This document shows, one piece after another, positions 16,257 to 27,170 of a stretch of 46,034 nt of DNA. Within the stretch, counting starts at the first letter, position 1, and each line of letters starts with the position of its first letter. This DNA is from Comamonadaceae bacterium. Its GTDB lineage: Bacteria > Pseudomonadota > Gammaproteobacteria > Burkholderiales > Burkholderiaceae_C. The position numbers and the translations under genes are program-made. The notes under the pieces are model-generated. The model made no database searches and had not been told where the DNA came from. It was given only the letters and a program-made list of their open reading frames with translations. Location of the stretch: the NCBI GenBank assembly GCA_947443645.1, contig CANEXF010000019.1, positions 1-46,034 of the forward strand, written 5' to 3'.

Positions 16257-17336
16257 TCAAGCGGCGTTCAATTCTGCAAACTCGCGCAGGGCGGGCTGCC
16301 CTGGCGTAGCCCCTGCCGGGCATTCCAATGGACGCTCAAAGCCCGATGCGACGGGGAAGAGTTGCTCCAGTGTCTGGCGAACCCGGGTCAATCGCGCATC
16401 GTGGGCATGGGCATCGTCAGTGGTGTCGTTGATGCAGAAAAAATCAAGCTCGCCACACGAGTCCAGCAGTTCCCCAAGCTCGGAGGCCATGTCAGCGTCG
16501 CCGGTCGAGACATACAGGTGCGTGTAGTCCCTGACTTTGGCAATGCCCCTGGCCAGGGCCCAGCGCAAAACAAAATCCGAGACGATGGTGGGCTTGTCCC
16601 AGACGCGAAATACCGTTGAGCGCACCTTGTCGAACATGTCCGGGGCATGCAGTTCCAGCTCAAGCAGCAAGGACTTCAGCATAGGCCTTGGCGAGTGGGC
16701 GAAGGTGCGAAAGGTGTGCTGATAGTCAGGCCGCTTAGCCGCCGGCTGCGCCTTGTCGAGCTGCATCGCCCCAAAGCCGGAATCCAGCCACTGCCGGGAC
16801 AGCCTGCAGGCGTTTTCAAGCGAATTGGCGTCAGATCGCAAGGGCTCGTCGCTCACATCGGGGTCATCGGACCATGCGACATAAGTGCCATGCGCGCCAA
16901 ACCAGTCAGCCAGATCTACAGGCGCGCCGAAAAACACATCATCATTGAAGTAGAAATAGCGCTCCGAAAGATTCGGAATCCTGTGGATATAGGACTCGAT
17001 ATTGCCGGAGTCAAATGTCGGCAAGGATGCAGCAGGGATCAAATCGCGATGATCTATGACGGTCAGCCGGTCTGATGCGCCCAGCCAGCTGGGTAGCTGG
17101 CCGTCAGTGACCAGATACACATGGCCGTGTCCGGGGAAGAAGCGCTCCAGCGCTCTGAGGCTGTAGCGCAGCTCATCGTTGTCGCGAAACCGGCCCTCAA
17201 CATTGCCGTAACGCGCCATGGCGCCACGGTTGGACGGACTGAGTTTTTCGGCTGCGCGCTGGCGCTTTTCACGCCAGACAGGATCATTGCCGTTGACCCA
17301 CAGGTAGACGATATCGACAGGCGTTTCGAATTGCAC
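16257..17336 (-). CDS. Stealth-family phosphotransferase (capsular/exopolysaccharide type)
   Basis: This 359-residue protein shows the Stealth conserved regions in order. CR1 is IVYLWVNGNDPVWRE near residue 9, CR2 is RYSLRALERFFPG through RYFYFNDDVFFGAP at 57-140, CR3 is around residues 180-230, and CR4 carries CINDTTDDA near 310. These enzymes transfer hexose-1-phosphate to build phosphodiester-linked surface polysaccharide. Relatives range from Neisseria capsule synthases to animal GlcNAc-phosphotransferase. The start is GTG at 17336, and no clear ribosome site was seen. No other polysaccharide genes surround it, so the substrate is open. The following 286 bases (17337-17622) hold no supported feature. 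Confidence 0.87.
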   Translation of the reverse strand: MQFETPVDIVYLWVNGNDPVWREKRQRAAEKLSPSNRGAMARYGNVEGRFRDNDELRYSLRALERFFPGHGHVYLVTDGQLPSWLGASDRLTVIDHRDLIPAASLPTFDSGNIESYIHRIPNLSERYFYFNDDVFFGAPVDLADWFGAHGTYVAWSDDPDVSDEPLRSDANSLENACRLSRQWLDSGFGAMQLDKAQPAAKRPDYQHTFRTFAHSPRPMLKSLLLELELHAPDMFDKVRSTVFRVWDKPTIVSDFVLRWALARGIAKVRDYTHLYVSTGDADMASELGELLDSCGELDFFCINDTTDDAHAHDARLTRVRQTLEQLFPVASGFERPLECPAGATPGQPALREFAELNAA

Positions 17337-17622
17337 AGCTGGCTATGAAGTGGGGGCACAGCTGATTGAAAACCGCCTGAAGCTTCAGTTGATGAAGCGA
17401 CTCTGATGGACAGGAGCGAGCGGGCGATTCAATCAGCAGAGGCTGAATAAACAAAAGGATTGGCAGACGCTGGTCGGCCAAGCCCGGGAACAATGGTGCA
17501 ACAGTGCTTGAACGATGGCGTCAAGGCCACCCAGCCCAGGAGTTTGCAAAATTCAGCCCGGATTCTACCTGCGTGTCTGCTGCGGCCCTGACCGCACATC
17601 CGATAGCCCGCCCTAAACGAAT

Positions 17623-18972
17623 TCAAGTGGGCAGCTGTTGCGCGACCATCTCCACCACGCTTTCAATTTTCGTAGGCCACTGGTCTGCCTCGGCGCCGGC
17701 CATGAAGTTCAGACGGCAACTGGCGCAGGACACCACCACGGTATCAGCGCCGGTAGCGTCTATTTGCTCGCGCTTGATTTCCCACGCCTTATGGCGCAGG
17801 TCCCCGGCGCGGTTGATCAGGAAAGTGCCAGCACCACCGCCACAGCACCAGTTTTTCTCGGCTGTAGGTGTGGTCTCGACCAGCTCCATGCCCAAGGCCT
17901 TGAGCGCATCACGCGGCTCGGTCATCACGCCGCCGTGGCGAGCGAGCTTGCAGGCGTCGTGGTAAGTGATCTTGCGGCCAGCCTCACCCGGCGCCAAAGC
18001 GGGCGCAGGCTTCAACTTGAGACGGCCGTCCTTGATCTCACGGCCAAGGTATTCGGAAATAGCCATGACCTCAAACGGTAGCGGCTGTCCGCCAGGAAGG
18101 CTCGCATCCCAGCGCAGCGCCGGGTAAGCGTGACCACACTCGGGCAGTATGACGGTGCGTGCGCCAATGGCCAAGGCCTCATCGATCAGCCGCTGGCTCG
18201 CCGCCTTTTGCAGCGCCTCGCTGCCCGACAGCAGGCCAAAGTTTGCAGCCTCGAACCCGGCGCTGCGCAGCGTCCAGTTCACGCCCAGGTGATTGAGAAT
18301 GCGCGCCGTTGCCAGCAAGGCGTCCTGGTAGAGGAGCACATCAATCACCGTCGTGACCAGCATCACATCGGCTCTGGGCTCGTCCAGTGGAATCACCACG
18401 CCCTGAGCGCGCAACTGGTCCAGAGTCTGCCTGAGCTCGTTCGGGCCGACACCAAACACGGTGCCGCGGCCAGCCTGTTCCTGGGCCACGGCTTGCAACT
18501 CCAGTGGCGCCAGACCGGCCTCATAAAGCGCCTCCCGCATCACATTCACGCCGCGTGCGGTGTTGACCCCCATGGGGCAGATCATGCTGCAACGGCCGCA
18601 TTCCGTGCAGGAGTCATAGACCAACTCCTGCCACTCATTGAGGTCTTCAACGGTGATGTCGGAGGTGAACAAGCGAATCAATGGCGCAAAAGCCGAGCTC
18701 TCGCGTGCATGCACGCGGCGCAGCAAATCAAGTTTTCTGCTTGGACTGTATTTGGGATCTTGCGTACCCTGATAGAAATGGCAAGCTTCAGAGCAATAGC
18801 CGCAATTGACGCAAGCCTCCAGGTCCAGCGCCAGGCCGCGGTCAATTTTGGCGCGCATCACCGCTTTCGCACGGGTCAGTCGCTGCGCATCACTGAGTGG
18901 CGCAGGCTGCGCGGCCTCAGGCAGGTGTTTGATGGCATCCAGAAAACCATGAAAGACATCCATGTTTATCAT
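17623..18972 (-). CDS. HdrD/GlpC-like (Fe-S)-binding protein with CCG domains
   Basis: This 449-residue protein has two ferredoxin-type [4Fe-4S] motifs, CVNCGYCSEAC (about residue 54) and CTECGRCSMICPMG (about 123). Two CCG-type cysteine-rich domains follow, with PECGHAYPALRWD near 280 and CCGGGAGTFL near 385. This is the layout of heterodisulfide reductase subunit D, DsrK and glycolate/glycerol-3-P oxidase Fe-S subunits. The start at 18972 overlaps the TGA of the cytochrome b gene (ATGA), so the two form one membrane complex, like HdrDE or DsrMK. It is the last gene of the seven-gene operon. A role in quinone-linked thiol or persulfide redox chemistry is inferred. Confidence 0.85.
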   Translation of the reverse strand: MINMDVFHGFLDAIKHLPEAAQPAPLSDAQRLTRAKAVMRAKIDRGLALDLEACVNCGYCSEACHFYQGTQDPKYSPSRKLDLLRRVHARESSAFAPLIRLFTSDITVEDLNEWQELVYDSCTECGRCSMICPMGVNTARGVNVMREALYEAGLAPLELQAVAQEQAGRGTVFGVGPNELRQTLDQLRAQGVVIPLDEPRADVMLVTTVIDVLLYQDALLATARILNHLGVNWTLRSAGFEAANFGLLSGSEALQKAASQRLIDEALAIGARTVILPECGHAYPALRWDASLPGGQPLPFEVMAISEYLGREIKDGRLKLKPAPALAPGEAGRKITYHDACKLARHGGVMTEPRDALKALGMELVETTPTAEKNWCCGGGAGTFLINRAGDLRHKAWEIKREQIDATGADTVVVSCASCRLNFMAGAEADQWPTKIESVVEMVAQQLPT

Positions 18973-19649
18973 GAGCGCACCCCGCGTCGACCAAAAAATG
19001 TAGCCAGCTGCATGCGCGCCGGCAGAACCCAAAAGGCATGCATCAGTTTGCCAAACGGAAACCACAACAGCAGCAACTCAAACGCCAGCAAGTGCACAGC
19101 CAAGGGGCCACGATAGACCACATGGCGTTGCGCCAACAGGACGGCTGACGGCGCGCCGACCACCGCCATACCCGTTAAAAAAGGCAAGAAAGTAAGCTCC
19201 CAGGTGATCAGGTCATCCGCTGTGGAAATTTTCTTGAGCACCGGGTCCGTCAGGCGGAACAGCAAAGCCAGCAGCAGCGACATCATGCTCGCAGCGGCAC
19301 TCAGGTACATCACCATGTCTGGCAATGCCGGCCAGGACAGACCCGTGAGACGCCGAATAAAGGCGATATGCGGTGCGTAGCCGAGAAAAACCAGAAGCAG
19401 TCCAATGTGAAACACATAGGGATTGAGATTGACCAGCGTTGCGCTTGGATGAAAGCCGCCGCTAGGCACCATGCGCGTGAAGGCCGCGCGCATGGCCGCC
19501 GCCGTCCCGAAAGCCCGGCGCGCTGACGCGACGGGCTCATGCGAGGCGGGTAAGCGCCACATTGAATACAAACGCCAGGCAAGGCCTAACACGAAGACCA
19601 AAATCGAGAAGCTCAGCAAGGGTCCGCGGACCCAGTCAAGAAAATCCAT
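18969..19649 (-). CDS. NarI-like membrane cytochrome b subunit
   Basis: This 226-residue polytopic membrane protein is about the length of nitrate reductase gamma subunits. Five hydrophobic helices are visible, at about residues 8-26, 78-100, 108-130, 146-165 and 185-205. Candidate haem-b histidines are in FHIGLLLVFLGYAPHI (helix 2) and in AVHLLAFELLLLWFPFGKLMH (last helix). It would pass electrons between the quinone pool and the Fe-S/CCG protein, whose start codon it overlaps by four bases. No NarGHJ genes are near, so it is not nitrate reductase. The HdrE or DsrM type is the closest functional parallel. Confidence 0.83.
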   Translation of the reverse strand: MDFLDWVRGPLLSFSILVFVLGLAWRLYSMWRLPASHEPVASARRAFGTAAAMRAAFTRMVPSGGFHPSATLVNLNPYVFHIGLLLVFLGYAPHIAFIRRLTGLSWPALPDMVMYLSAAASMMSLLLALLFRLTDPVLKKISTADDLITWELTFLPFLTGMAVVGAPSAVLLAQRHVVYRGPLAVHLLAFELLLLWFPFGKLMHAFWVLPARMQLATFFGRRGVRS

Positions 19650-19717
19650 GGCGACACCTCTTTTGCGAATTCACAGTTATTGGAAAGACGGGCGACAAAG
19701 GCAAGAATGGCCGCAGC

Positions 19718-21025
<1,308 letters not shown>

Positions 21026-21039
21026 CTAGCCGTTTATGC

Positions 21040-22428
21040 TCAATTTCCCGAACGGCCTGCGGGGCTTAACTGGGAATTCACCAGATTCACATGCGACTCA
21101 TCCAGACGCCCGGTCAGCGCTTGGAGCCGCAGCTGGTTCATCAAAATATCAATTCGAGCCTGCAGCAAAGCCAGCTCAGCGCTGCTCGAATCATTTTCGG
21201 CAGTCAGCAGGTTTAAAGTGGTTCTGTCACCAAGCTCTCGCCCCAGACGCGTCGCATCCAGGCGCGCAAGGCTTGCAGTTTGCGCGGCCTTCAGGGCTGC
21301 GATGCGCGCCCGTCCAGCGTTCAGACCCAGCCAGGCCGCCTGTGTTTGTTGCTGGATCTGCTGGCGAGTTCGCTCCACCTCGGCGATGGCCTTGTCTTCG
21401 AGCCGCAAGGCTTCTGACTGCCTGGCGCTGCGATAGCCGCCTGTGAACAGCGGTATGTTCAGCTGCAAGCCAATTTGCTGTTGCCGCACGTTGTTCGATG
21501 CAGCGCCAAATTCGCCGCTGCCCGAAATTCTCAGTTGATTCGCCTGGGCCACCAGGTCCAGGGTTGCAGACGCAGCGGCCCCCAGACTGCGGGTTTCCTG
21601 TTTTGCAAGCTGCACATTGGCTTGCTGCAAGCGCAACTTTGGATTGTTGTCGCCGGCAAGCGCCTGCCAATAGGGCAAGGATGGGACCTCAAGCGGCGCA
21701 GCGTTGTCTGCAGGCGCCAACAGATCAAGCGCAGAGCCCGTCATCCCCGTGGCATCCCGGAGCACAGACTCGGCCATCTGCAAGTCGTTCTGTGCGAGCA
21801 GCAACTGGGCCTCGAGCGCCTGCTCACTAGCAGACGCCTCATAGGTATCTGTAATGGGCGCATCGCCTATCGAAAACCTGTCCTTGGCCTCAGCCAGGGT
21901 CTTTTTCACAGCCACACTTTGCTTGCGTACCAGCTCCAGCTTTTTTTCGGCCAGGACGACATCAAAGTAGCGCTGGGCAGTTTGCAGCATGAGTTCGCTC
22001 CGCGCTGCTTCCCACTGAATTTCAGCCAGATCTGCGCTCACGGCAAGTTGACTGGAGCGCGCGTCACGCTCCTGACTGATCAAGGGTTGGCGAACGCCAA
22101 GCGCCCAGCCGCTGGCATTTCCATTGTTAATCGACGTGTTGAAAGCCACGCCATTGGTCTGGCCAAAACCCGGTGCCGAAAAATAGGCCCCCCTGGTGTC
22201 CGAGTTCGCACTCATGCGCCCGGCGTTGGCGCCCAAGGTGACGCTTGGTCGCCAAAGTGCAGCCCCCTGGGCGCGACGCGCCTCACCAGCCTGCCTTGCC
22301 GCCAGCGCCACTGCGACCTCCGGGTCGTGCGACTTGACGCCCCGCCAAACGTCAGCCAGGTCAGTGGCCTGAGCAGATGCGCCAAGCAGGCCAAGCCAGA
22401 CCAGGAAAAACGACTTGTACTGTTTCAT
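21040..22428 (-). CDS. TolC-family outer-membrane efflux protein
   Basis: This 462-residue outer-membrane factor has a signal peptide (MKQYKSFFLVWLGLLGASAQA). The two internally repeated TolC-type helical and strand units (LADVWRGVKSHDPEVAVALA in the first, NNPKLRLQQANVQLA in the second) are visible, each followed by long heptad helices. It forms the exit duct of the tripartite pump. ATG at 22428 is chosen because it gives the signal peptide; the frame extends upstream across the DUF2892 gene without homology. The gene starts 26 bases after the DUF2892 stop and is followed after 50 bases by the SQR-like gene. Confidence 0.9.
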   Translation of the reverse strand: MKQYKSFFLVWLGLLGASAQATDLADVWRGVKSHDPEVAVALAARQAGEARRAQGAALWRPSVTLGANAGRMSANSDTRGAYFSAPGFGQTNGVAFNTSINNGNASGWALGVRQPLISQERDARSSQLAVSADLAEIQWEAARSELMLQTAQRYFDVVLAEKKLELVRKQSVAVKKTLAEAKDRFSIGDAPITDTYEASASEQALEAQLLLAQNDLQMAESVLRDATGMTGSALDLLAPADNAAPLEVPSLPYWQALAGDNNPKLRLQQANVQLAKQETRSLGAAASATLDLVAQANQLRISGSGEFGAASNNVRQQQIGLQLNIPLFTGGYRSARQSEALRLEDKAIAEVERTRQQIQQQTQAAWLGLNAGRARIAALKAAQTASLARLDATRLGRELGDRTTLNLLTAENDSSSAELALLQARIDILMNQLRLQALTGRLDESHVNLVNSQLSPAGRSGN

Positions 22429-22454
22429 GCAGCTGCTCCAGACTGGCCAGGTTT

Positions 22455-22664
22455 TCAGCAACCAGACTGCGCACCGAGCTTGCGCACAATGGTCTCCATC
22501 AGACACCAACCGGTCAATGCGCTTTGCAGCAAATTGAGTCCGACGAACGCTGTGAATGCCAACCACCACTGGCTGAGAAACAGCGGGCTGCCGGGTATGG
22601 CCATGGCCAGGGACAGCAGGATAAATAGTCCAGCGACGAGACGAACAATTTGCCAGGATTTCAT
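22455..22664 (-). CDS. DUF2892 (YgaP transmembrane domain-like) small membrane protein
   Basis: This 69-residue protein has two hydrophobic helices (VRLVAGLFILLSLAMAIP and WWLAFTAFVGLNLLQSALTG) followed by WCLMETIVRKLG. This is the inner-membrane domain that in E. coli YgaP is fused to a rhodanese. Here it stands alone between the RND permease gene (19-base gap) and tolC (26-base gap), and a stand-alone rhodanese is encoded 5 kb away next to the ArsR gene. It probably handles persulfide or thiocyanate-like species at the membrane, by analogy with YgaP. It is a real gene given its tight operon spacing and conserved pattern. Confidence 0.85.
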   Translation of the reverse strand: MKSWQIVRLVAGLFILLSLAMAIPGSPLFLSQWWLAFTAFVGLNLLQSALTGWCLMETIVRKLGAQSGC

Positions 22665-22683
22665 GGGTTAGCTCCTTCAGTTT

Positions 22684-25600
22684 TCAAACGGTAAGTGGGG
22701 ATTCAGGAAGAATTTTTTCGAGTCGGTTCCGATAGGCTGCGAAATACAGCGTCGGTATCACCACCAGAGTCAGTACGGTTGACACAGAAATGCCGAAGAT
22801 CAGGGAGATCGCCAGACCGTTAAAAATCGGGTCGTCAAGAATGAAAAAAGCACCCAGCATGGCGGCCAGCCCGGTCAGGATGATGGGCTGTGCGCGGGTG
22901 ATGGCCGAGTGAACAATGGCTTGTTTGAAAGGCACGCCACTTCGGACCTGCAGGTTGATGAAATCGACCAGCAAGATGGAGTTGCGTACGATGATGCCGG
23001 CCAGCGCAATCATCCCGATCATGCTGGTCGCGGTGTATTGCGCGTTCAGCAAGGCATGACCAGGCATCACGCCAATGATGGTCAGGGGGATGGGCGCCAT
23101 GATGATGAGCGGCGTGAGATAAGAGCCGAATTGCGCAACCACCAGCAGGTAAATCAGGATCAATCCGACCGCATAGGCGGCCCCCATGTCCCGGAAGGTT
23201 TCATAGGTGACCTGCCATTCACCGTCCCATTTGATCGCGTAATCGCGCAGCGCGTCGTCGGGTTGCCGCACAAAATACTCCACCAAGGGACCGCCCCCAG
23301 GGGTTTGAATTTTGTTGATTTCGCCGCGCATCGCAAACATGCCGTAAAGCGGGCTGTCGAGCTTTCCGGCCATATCTCCGACAACAAAATTGACCGGCAG
23401 TAAATCCTTGTGATAGACCGGTTGCTCGCGCACGGTATCACTTATGTTGACAAGCTCGCGGACGGGAATCAGCCGCCCCGAACTGCTACGCACCGCAAGC
23501 TGGAGCAAACTTTCCAAGTCACCGTGGCTGGTTTCAGGTAACTGCAGCATCACAGGCGCAGGGTATTTGCTGGCGTCGTGCAGGTAGCTTGCAGCCTCTC
23601 CAGCCAGCCCTGCGCGCAAGGTGCTCACAATGGCTTGCTGCGATACACCCAACAGTCCTGCTTTGCGACGATCGACGATCAGCAGCTTTCGGGGGGCCTC
23701 AGCAATGCTGGAGTCATCAACATCAACCACATGGGCTGCTTTTTCAAAAACGGCCCGCACGGCTTTGGCAACGCCAATTCGACCCTGTGCTTCTGGCCCA
23801 TAGACTTCGGCGACCAGCGGTGAGAGCACTGGTGGCCCGGGCGGCACCTCAACGACCTTGACGTTGGCACCCATGCGGCGGCCAATTTTTTGCAGTTCAG
23901 GTCGTACCCGCATGGCAATCGCATGGCTTTGATCGTCTCTGTGGTGCTTGTCAACCAGGTTTACCTGTAGGTCACCAACTTCACCGCCGGCACGCAGGTA
24001 GTACTGGCGCACCAGTCCATTGAAGTTAATGGGTGCAGCGGTGCCCGCATAGGCCTGGTAGTCGGTTACTTCGGCGACGCTTGCCAGGTAGGCGCCGAGC
24101 TCATGCAAAACCGCAGCAGTGCGCTCGACTGGTGTTCCTGCCGGCATGTCAACAATCACCTGAAACTCTGATTTGTTGTCAAAGGGCAGCATTTTCAACA
24201 ACACCAGACCGGTCGCTGGAATCGCCAGAGAAATGGCGATCAAGGCAGCAATGCCCAGCCCCAGCAAGCCGCGATTGCGCCCGCCGTGCGCGTCATCCAA
24301 CAAGGGCTTGAAGACCTTTTGAAACAGTGGTTCGAGCTTTTTCACCAAGCCACCCGTAGCGTGCCCTTCAGCTGCGCCCTGGCTAGGGGTAGGCTTCATC
24401 CACAAGCGGGCCAGCCAGGGCGTCACGACAAACGCAATGGCCAAAGACAAGAGCATGCCCATGCTCGCGTTGATCGGGATGGGGCTCATGTAGGGGCCCA
24501 TTAGCCCGGAAACAAAAGCCATGGGCAGCAAGGCGGCGATCACTGTCAGCGTCGCGAGTATGGTGGGACCACCCACTTCATCGACCGCAGCAGGAATGAT
24601 CTGGGTTAATGTTTTTCCGGGAAAAAGCAGCTGGTGACGATGGATGTTTTCAACCACCACGATGGCGTCATCCACCAAAATACCTATCGAAAATATCAGC
24701 GCGAACAGCGACACGCGGTTCAGCGTAAAGCCCCAGGCCCAGGATGCAAACAGCGTCACCGTCAGCGTCAGTATCACGGCGGTGCCCACAATCGCTGCCT
24801 CGCGCCGGCCCAAGGCTAAAAAAACCAGAGCCACCACTGAAGCGGTCGCAAACAAGAGCTTTTGAATCAGTTTTTGGGCTTTGTCATTGGCAGTCGCACC
24901 ATAGTTGCGTGTTTCTGCAAGGTCCATACCATCAGGAATCACGGTGTTGCGCAGCTGGTCAACGCGACGCATGACAGCATTTGCCACGTCAATGGCGTTT
25001 TCTCCGGGCTTCTTGGTGATCGTCAAGGTCACTGCCGGATACTCACCGCCGTCCTTGCCTGGCAGCCCATGCCAAACGTAGCGGCTGGACGGTATGGGGC
25101 CGTCCTGAACGTCTGCGACGTCTTTCAGAAATACCGGTTTGGCGTCACGCACCGCAACAAGCAGTTCGCCAACATCCGCAGCTTGCTGAAAATACGGCCC
25201 GGCTTCGATAGTCAGTGATTTATTGGCCGAAATCATCTCGCCAACCACCATGCCCTGGTTGGCCGATTGCAATGCTGCCCGGAGGTCACTGACCACAACA
25301 CCGCTTCCAGCCATGCGCGCAGGATCAAGCCTTACCATCACCGCTCTTCCGGGGCCTCCAATGGTTTGAACCTCGCGTGTGCCCGCTACACGCTTGAGCT
25401 CGATTTCCATGCTGTGCGCGACACGCTCCAGATCAAAAGCACCTACCTCGGCTTTCTTGCTGAACAGCGTCAAGCTCACTATGGGGACGTCATCGATTCC
25501 CTTGGGTTTGATGATGGGCTCCATCACGCCCAGTCCTTGAGGCAGCCAGTCAGAATTGGTTCTAAGGGTGTCGTGCAAACGAACCAATGCCTCGGTGCGC

Positions 25601-25926
25601 GCCACGCCGACCTTGAACTGCACCGTCAGCACGGCCATTCCGGGTCGTGACAAAGACATCACATGATCCGTCCCCGCCATTTGAGACAGCACCTGCTCGG
25701 CGGGCGTGGCCACCATCTGTTCAACATCGGCCACCGATGCCCCGGGAAACGGAATCAACACGTTCGCCATGGTCACGTTGATTTGTGGCTCTTCCTCGCG
25801 CGGCGTAACCATCACTGCGAAGATGCCCAACAGCAAAGCCATCAGCGCCAGCAAGGGCGTGATCTGGGACTTCTGAAACAGCGCGGCAATCCGTCCAGAC
25901 ACGCCAAGTTCGGGTTTGGGGCTCAT
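22684..25926 (-). CDS. RND efflux transporter permease (AcrB/HAE1 type)
   Basis: This 1080-residue inner-membrane transporter has the RND architecture: helix 1 (ITPLLALMALLLGIFAVMV), a large periplasmic loop with FPGASVADVEQMVATPAE, helices 2-6 with the proton-relay pair in GILVDDAIVVVENIHRH, a second large loop, and helices 7-12 near the C-terminus. The TM4 aspartate pair points to the HAE1 (multidrug) rather than metal (CzcA) branch, but the sequence is not close to AcrB. It starts 1 base after the stop of the adaptor gene. Its co-transcription with sulfide-oxidation genes suggests export of a sulfur species or a thiol-reactive compound. This is inference. Confidence 0.92.
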   Translation of the reverse strand: MSPKPELGVSGRIAALFQKSQITPLLALMALLLGIFAVMVTPREEEPQINVTMANVLIPFPGASVADVEQMVATPAEQVLSQMAGTDHVMSLSRPGMAVLTVQFKVGVARTEALVRLHDTLRTNSDWLPQGLGVMEPIIKPKGIDDVPIVSLTLFSKKAEVGAFDLERVAHSMEIELKRVAGTREVQTIGGPGRAVMVRLDPARMAGSGVVVSDLRAALQSANQGMVVGEMISANKSLTIEAGPYFQQAADVGELLVAVRDAKPVFLKDVADVQDGPIPSSRYVWHGLPGKDGGEYPAVTLTITKKPGENAIDVANAVMRRVDQLRNTVIPDGMDLAETRNYGATANDKAQKLIQKLLFATASVVALVFLALGRREAAIVGTAVILTLTVTLFASWAWGFTLNRVSLFALIFSIGILVDDAIVVVENIHRHQLLFPGKTLTQIIPAAVDEVGGPTILATLTVIAALLPMAFVSGLMGPYMSPIPINASMGMLLSLAIAFVVTPWLARLWMKPTPSQGAAEGHATGGLVKKLEPLFQKVFKPLLDDAHGGRNRGLLGLGIAALIAISLAIPATGLVLLKMLPFDNKSEFQVIVDMPAGTPVERTAAVLHELGAYLASVAEVTDYQAYAGTAAPINFNGLVRQYYLRAGGEVGDLQVNLVDKHHRDDQSHAIAMRVRPELQKIGRRMGANVKVVEVPPGPPVLSPLVAEVYGPEAQGRIGVAKAVRAVFEKAAHVVDVDDSSIAEAPRKLLIVDRRKAGLLGVSQQAIVSTLRAGLAGEAASYLHDASKYPAPVMLQLPETSHGDLESLLQLAVRSSSGRLIPVRELVNISDTVREQPVYHKDLLPVNFVVGDMAGKLDSPLYGMFAMRGEINKIQTPGGGPLVEYFVRQPDDALRDYAIKWDGEWQVTYETFRDMGAAYAVGLILIYLLVVAQFGSYLTPLIIMAPIPLTIIGVMPGHALLNAQYTATSMIGMIALAGIIVRNSILLVDFINLQVRSGVPFKQAIVHSAITRAQPIILTGLAAMLGAFFILDDPIFNGLAISLIFGISVSTVLTLVVIPTLYFAAYRNRLEKILPESPLTV

Positions 25927-25927
25927 A

Positions 25928-26983
25928 TCAACGTACCTTGGCCGCGGCCTGGGGGTCTATGGCGACTTTGTCACCCTTTGCAAGCCCGCTGAGTATTTCA
26001 ACCCGCCCGCCTCTGGCCGTACCCAAACGAACCTGGCGCAGCAAGGGTCGGCCAGCGCCGACTTGAACATAGACGCCAACTATTTCGGCACGCCGAACAA
26101 TCGCCGAGATAGGGACGTAAAAATGCTCGGCACCGCCCCCGGCCATCGGCAGCCAGACACGGCCGAACATACCGGGCGTCACACCCGCAAGGCGCGTTGG
26201 CAGATTGAGCCGCAGCTGCACGCTGTGCGTGGCCGGGTCCATGGTCGGAAGCCATTGCACTTGTTCAGCCTTCACCAGTCCCGGCGCAGACAGGGCGCCA
26301 GGCAGCTCAAAACGCAATGCAGTTTGGGCACCCATCTGCGTTTGCGCAGACTGCGGCACAGCGGCCGTCAAGCGCAAAGCGGAGGGGTCATACAAAGTCA
26401 GCAAAGCCCGCCCAGGCATGGCCATATCGCCAAGCGCCACCGGCACCTCGCTGACCACCGCGTCATAGGGCGCTGTCACGAGGAAAAAACCGGTCTGGGT
26501 CAGCGCGACCCCGGCCTGCGCCTCCAGCGCCTTGACCTGCGCCTGGGCGGCCATCAGCTGGGCTTGTGATTTATCCAGCGCAGACTGGCTGATGTACTGC
26601 TTTTGCAGGAGCTGCTTTTGCCGCTCAAACTCTTTGGATGCCACATTCATGGTCGCGCGTGCGGCCTCAACCTGCGCGGTACTGGCAGTCAAGCCTTGAG
26701 TGGCGCTGCGCCCATCTATGCGAACCAGTGGCTGGCCAGACTTGACACGGTCTCCGACCTTCACATGCAGAGCGACGATGGCGCCCGCTACCTGAGAGGA
26801 GATCGTGGTCTGCCGAATAGACTCGACTACCGCATCAACACTGACGCCATCTTCCTGAGCGCCACCGGATACCTGCACTTCAACCACCTTGAGTATGGAC
26901 TCCGCAGCCGTCACCCGAGTTGCCAGCACGCTCAAGAGACAGGACAAGCCAAGCAGCAGTGATAAAAGATTTTTTCTTTGCAT
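25928..26983 (-). CDS. RND efflux periplasmic adaptor subunit (membrane fusion protein)
   Basis: This 351-residue protein has a signal peptide (LLSLLLGLSCLLSVLATRV, ending near TAAE) and the HlyD/AcrA order of domains. A lipoyl half-motif comes first (ISSQVAGAIVALHVKVGDRV), then an alpha-hairpin rich in Gln and Ala (residues about 95-160), the second lipoyl half (VTAPYDAVVSEVPVALGD), a beta-barrel, and a C-terminal proximal domain. No lipobox cysteine is seen at the cleavage site. It links the RND permease to the TolC-like protein. It is the first gene of the seven-gene operon and is divergent from the ArsR gene across a 187-base spacer. Confidence 0.92.
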   Translation of the reverse strand: MQRKNLLSLLLGLSCLLSVLATRVTAAESILKVVEVQVSGGAQEDGVSVDAVVESIRQTTISSQVAGAIVALHVKVGDRVKSGQPLVRIDGRSATQGLTASTAQVEAARATMNVASKEFERQKQLLQKQYISQSALDKSQAQLMAAQAQVKALEAQAGVALTQTGFFLVTAPYDAVVSEVPVALGDMAMPGRALLTLYDPSALRLTAAVPQSAQTQMGAQTALRFELPGALSAPGLVKAEQVQWLPTMDPATHSVQLRLNLPTRLAGVTPGMFGRVWLPMAGGGAEHFYVPISAIVRRAEIVGVYVQVGAGRPLLRQVRLGTARGGRVEILSGLAKGDKVAIDPQAAAKVR

Positions 26984-27170
26984 TTGAAACCTTCTGCGTG
27001 ACGCGGCTTCATGCCGATACGCTCAATTCAACTATTTACATACTTAACTATACAGCTAAATATGCAAGTAGTAAAATTAATACTATGTCAGGTAAATTGA
27101 CTGAGCGCATTGAGTTTGCGCAAGCGCAAGTGTCACGCGGCGTGCCGGTCGTTCGCTAAATCAAGGAATC
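26984..27170. promoter_or_regulatory. Divergent control region of the RND/sulfide operon and arsR
   Basis: This 187-base spacer is sharply AT-rich at 27025-27085. It contains TATTTA (27033-27038) and its complement TAAATA (27057-27062) around a TTAA core, a plausible ArsR-family operator. TTTACA at 27035 and several TATA-like words allow promoters in both directions. A 24-codon open frame (27085-27159) ends 11 bases before arsR but has no ribosome site. Confidence 0.5.

Noticed and set aside
17337..17622. Possible small gene between the Stealth gene and the Fe-S operon
   Set aside because: Only short frames without ribosome sites or motifs were found in these 286 bases.
18969..19649. Nitrate reductase gamma subunit (narI)
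   Set aside because: The fold is NarI-like, but no narGHJ genes are near and the gene overlaps an HdrD-like Fe-S protein gene, so a nitrate reductase assignment is unsupported.
27085..27159. 24-codon frame just before the arsR gene, possible leader peptide
   Set aside because: It has no ribosome site and no regulatory hairpin linked to it; it may be chance in the divergent promoter region.
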